14,945 nucleotides of DNA from DASSNR01 sp036278935 (lineage in GTDB: Bacteria; Gemmatimonadota; Gemmatimonadetes; Gemmatimonadales; Gemmatimonadaceae), in contig DASUKA010000149.1 in NCBI GenBank assembly GCA_036278935.1, positions 1 through 14,945 on the forward strand. The letters run 5' to 3'. The notes beneath the pieces are model-generated. The model was not told the origin of the DNA. It made no database searches and was given only the letters and a program-made list of their open reading frames with translations. Shown piece by piece: positions 14,511 through 14,945 of this stretch (position 1 is its first letter; each line of letters starts with the position of its first letter). A program made the translations under genes and the position numbers.

Positions 14511-14945
14511 ATGCACGAACAACGACCGCCGGGCTGGCGGGCGGCCCAGCGCGAGGCGCGACGGCTCATGGCGGCGCGACTGTTCCACGCTGGCGAGCTG
14601 GCCCACGCCGCGATCGCGCGCATGCTGGGCGTGAGCCCGGCCGCCGTGAATCAGTGGCATACGCGGTGGCAGCGCGGGGGCGATCGCCGACTCACGGCCC
14701 GCCCGACCGGCCACCCGCGGAGCAAGCTGAGCGCGGCGCGAAGGGCGGACGATCGCCTTGTGGGATGAGACCGGCCACACGTTTCGCATCCGATTGCCGA
14801 CCACCGGGGCTCGACGGGGCCGGACGCCGATCGTGCGGCGCCTGAGCCGCCGACGGGAGCTCTCGAGCATCGTCGTGGTGACGCCTGCGGGTCGGCTTTA
14901 CGCCCGGCCCCAAACGGGGGCGGTGAACAGCCGGGCCGTCCTCGC
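14511..14945 (+). pseudogene. IS630-family transposase, internally deleted and frameshifted, truncated by window end
   Basis: The first part (from ATG 14511, with AGGAG six bases upstream) encodes an IS630-type helix-turn-helix: RLFHAGELAHAAIARMLGVSPAAVNQWHTRW is present at 22-52 in two overlapping stretches. This frame ends at TGA 14766. From about 14731 the +1 frame reads ARREGRTIALWDETG and then RGRTPIVRRL and GAVNSRAVL to the window edge. That is the start of the DDE catalytic domain, with the first Asp at 14764. In intact IS630 transposases roughly 70-90 residues separate these regions. Here they are joined directly near 14725-14735 in different frames, so an internal deletion has inactivated the gene. 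The inverted terminal repeat cannot be fixed because the other end is outside. A candidate TA boundary lies near 14453. Confidence 0.8.

Noticed and set aside
1..14945. tRNA or rRNA genes
   Set aside because: I saw no cloverleaf-like sequence with the conserved T-arm, and no ribosomal RNA segment, on either strand.

Overview
The window is GC-rich chromosomal DNA from a diderm (outer-membrane) bacterium. The gene families suggest Gemmatimonadota or a similar soil lineage such as Acidobacteria. The reasons are a PadR regulator paired with a large ADOP-type permease, LptF/LptG-type lipopolysaccharide exporters, an MCE/Mla lipid-transport pair, and a type IV pilus motor cluster. This placement rests on gene content only.

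Layout. (1) 1-2124, minus strand: a PadR repressor and an ADOP/MacB-like permease that runs off the left edge. A near-consensus promoter and an 11-bp-arm inverted repeat overlap the repressor start. (2) 2349-2909, plus strand: a lone small protein with an M35 (aspzincin) zinc-protease signature, in somewhat less GC-rich DNA. (3) 2948-7566, minus strand: one tightly packed envelope operon, lptF > lptG > mlaE > mlaD, with genes overlapping or 16 bp apart. LptF carries a large low-complexity insertion. (4) 7567-7981: divergent intergenic region. (5) 7982-8941, plus strand: a lipoprotein M28 metallopeptidase resembling glutaminyl cyclase. (6) 8942-14238, plus strand: a ComEA-like helix-hairpin-helix protein, then pilB, pilT and pilC. 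Together these could power a type IV pilus and possibly DNA uptake. (7) 14239-14945: a strong hairpin terminator, three tandem 23-bp repeats and a broken IS630-family transposase. This looks like a landing zone for mobile elements.

The most unusual feature is a dispersed purine-rich repeat with the core GCGAGAGAGGAGAAAGGAGA. It occurs as inverted pairs that fill two intergenic gaps immediately after stop codons (8942-9123 and 11718-11825). A single arm lies inside the reading frame of lptF (about 6471-6525), where it encodes part of a lineage-specific insertion. This pattern fits a small mobile or hairpin element family that I cannot assign to a known class. Several plus-strand genes (M28 peptidase, pilB, pilT) have no Shine-Dalgarno sequence and instead carry CCTCC just before the start codon. 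The padR and comEA-like starts look leaderless.
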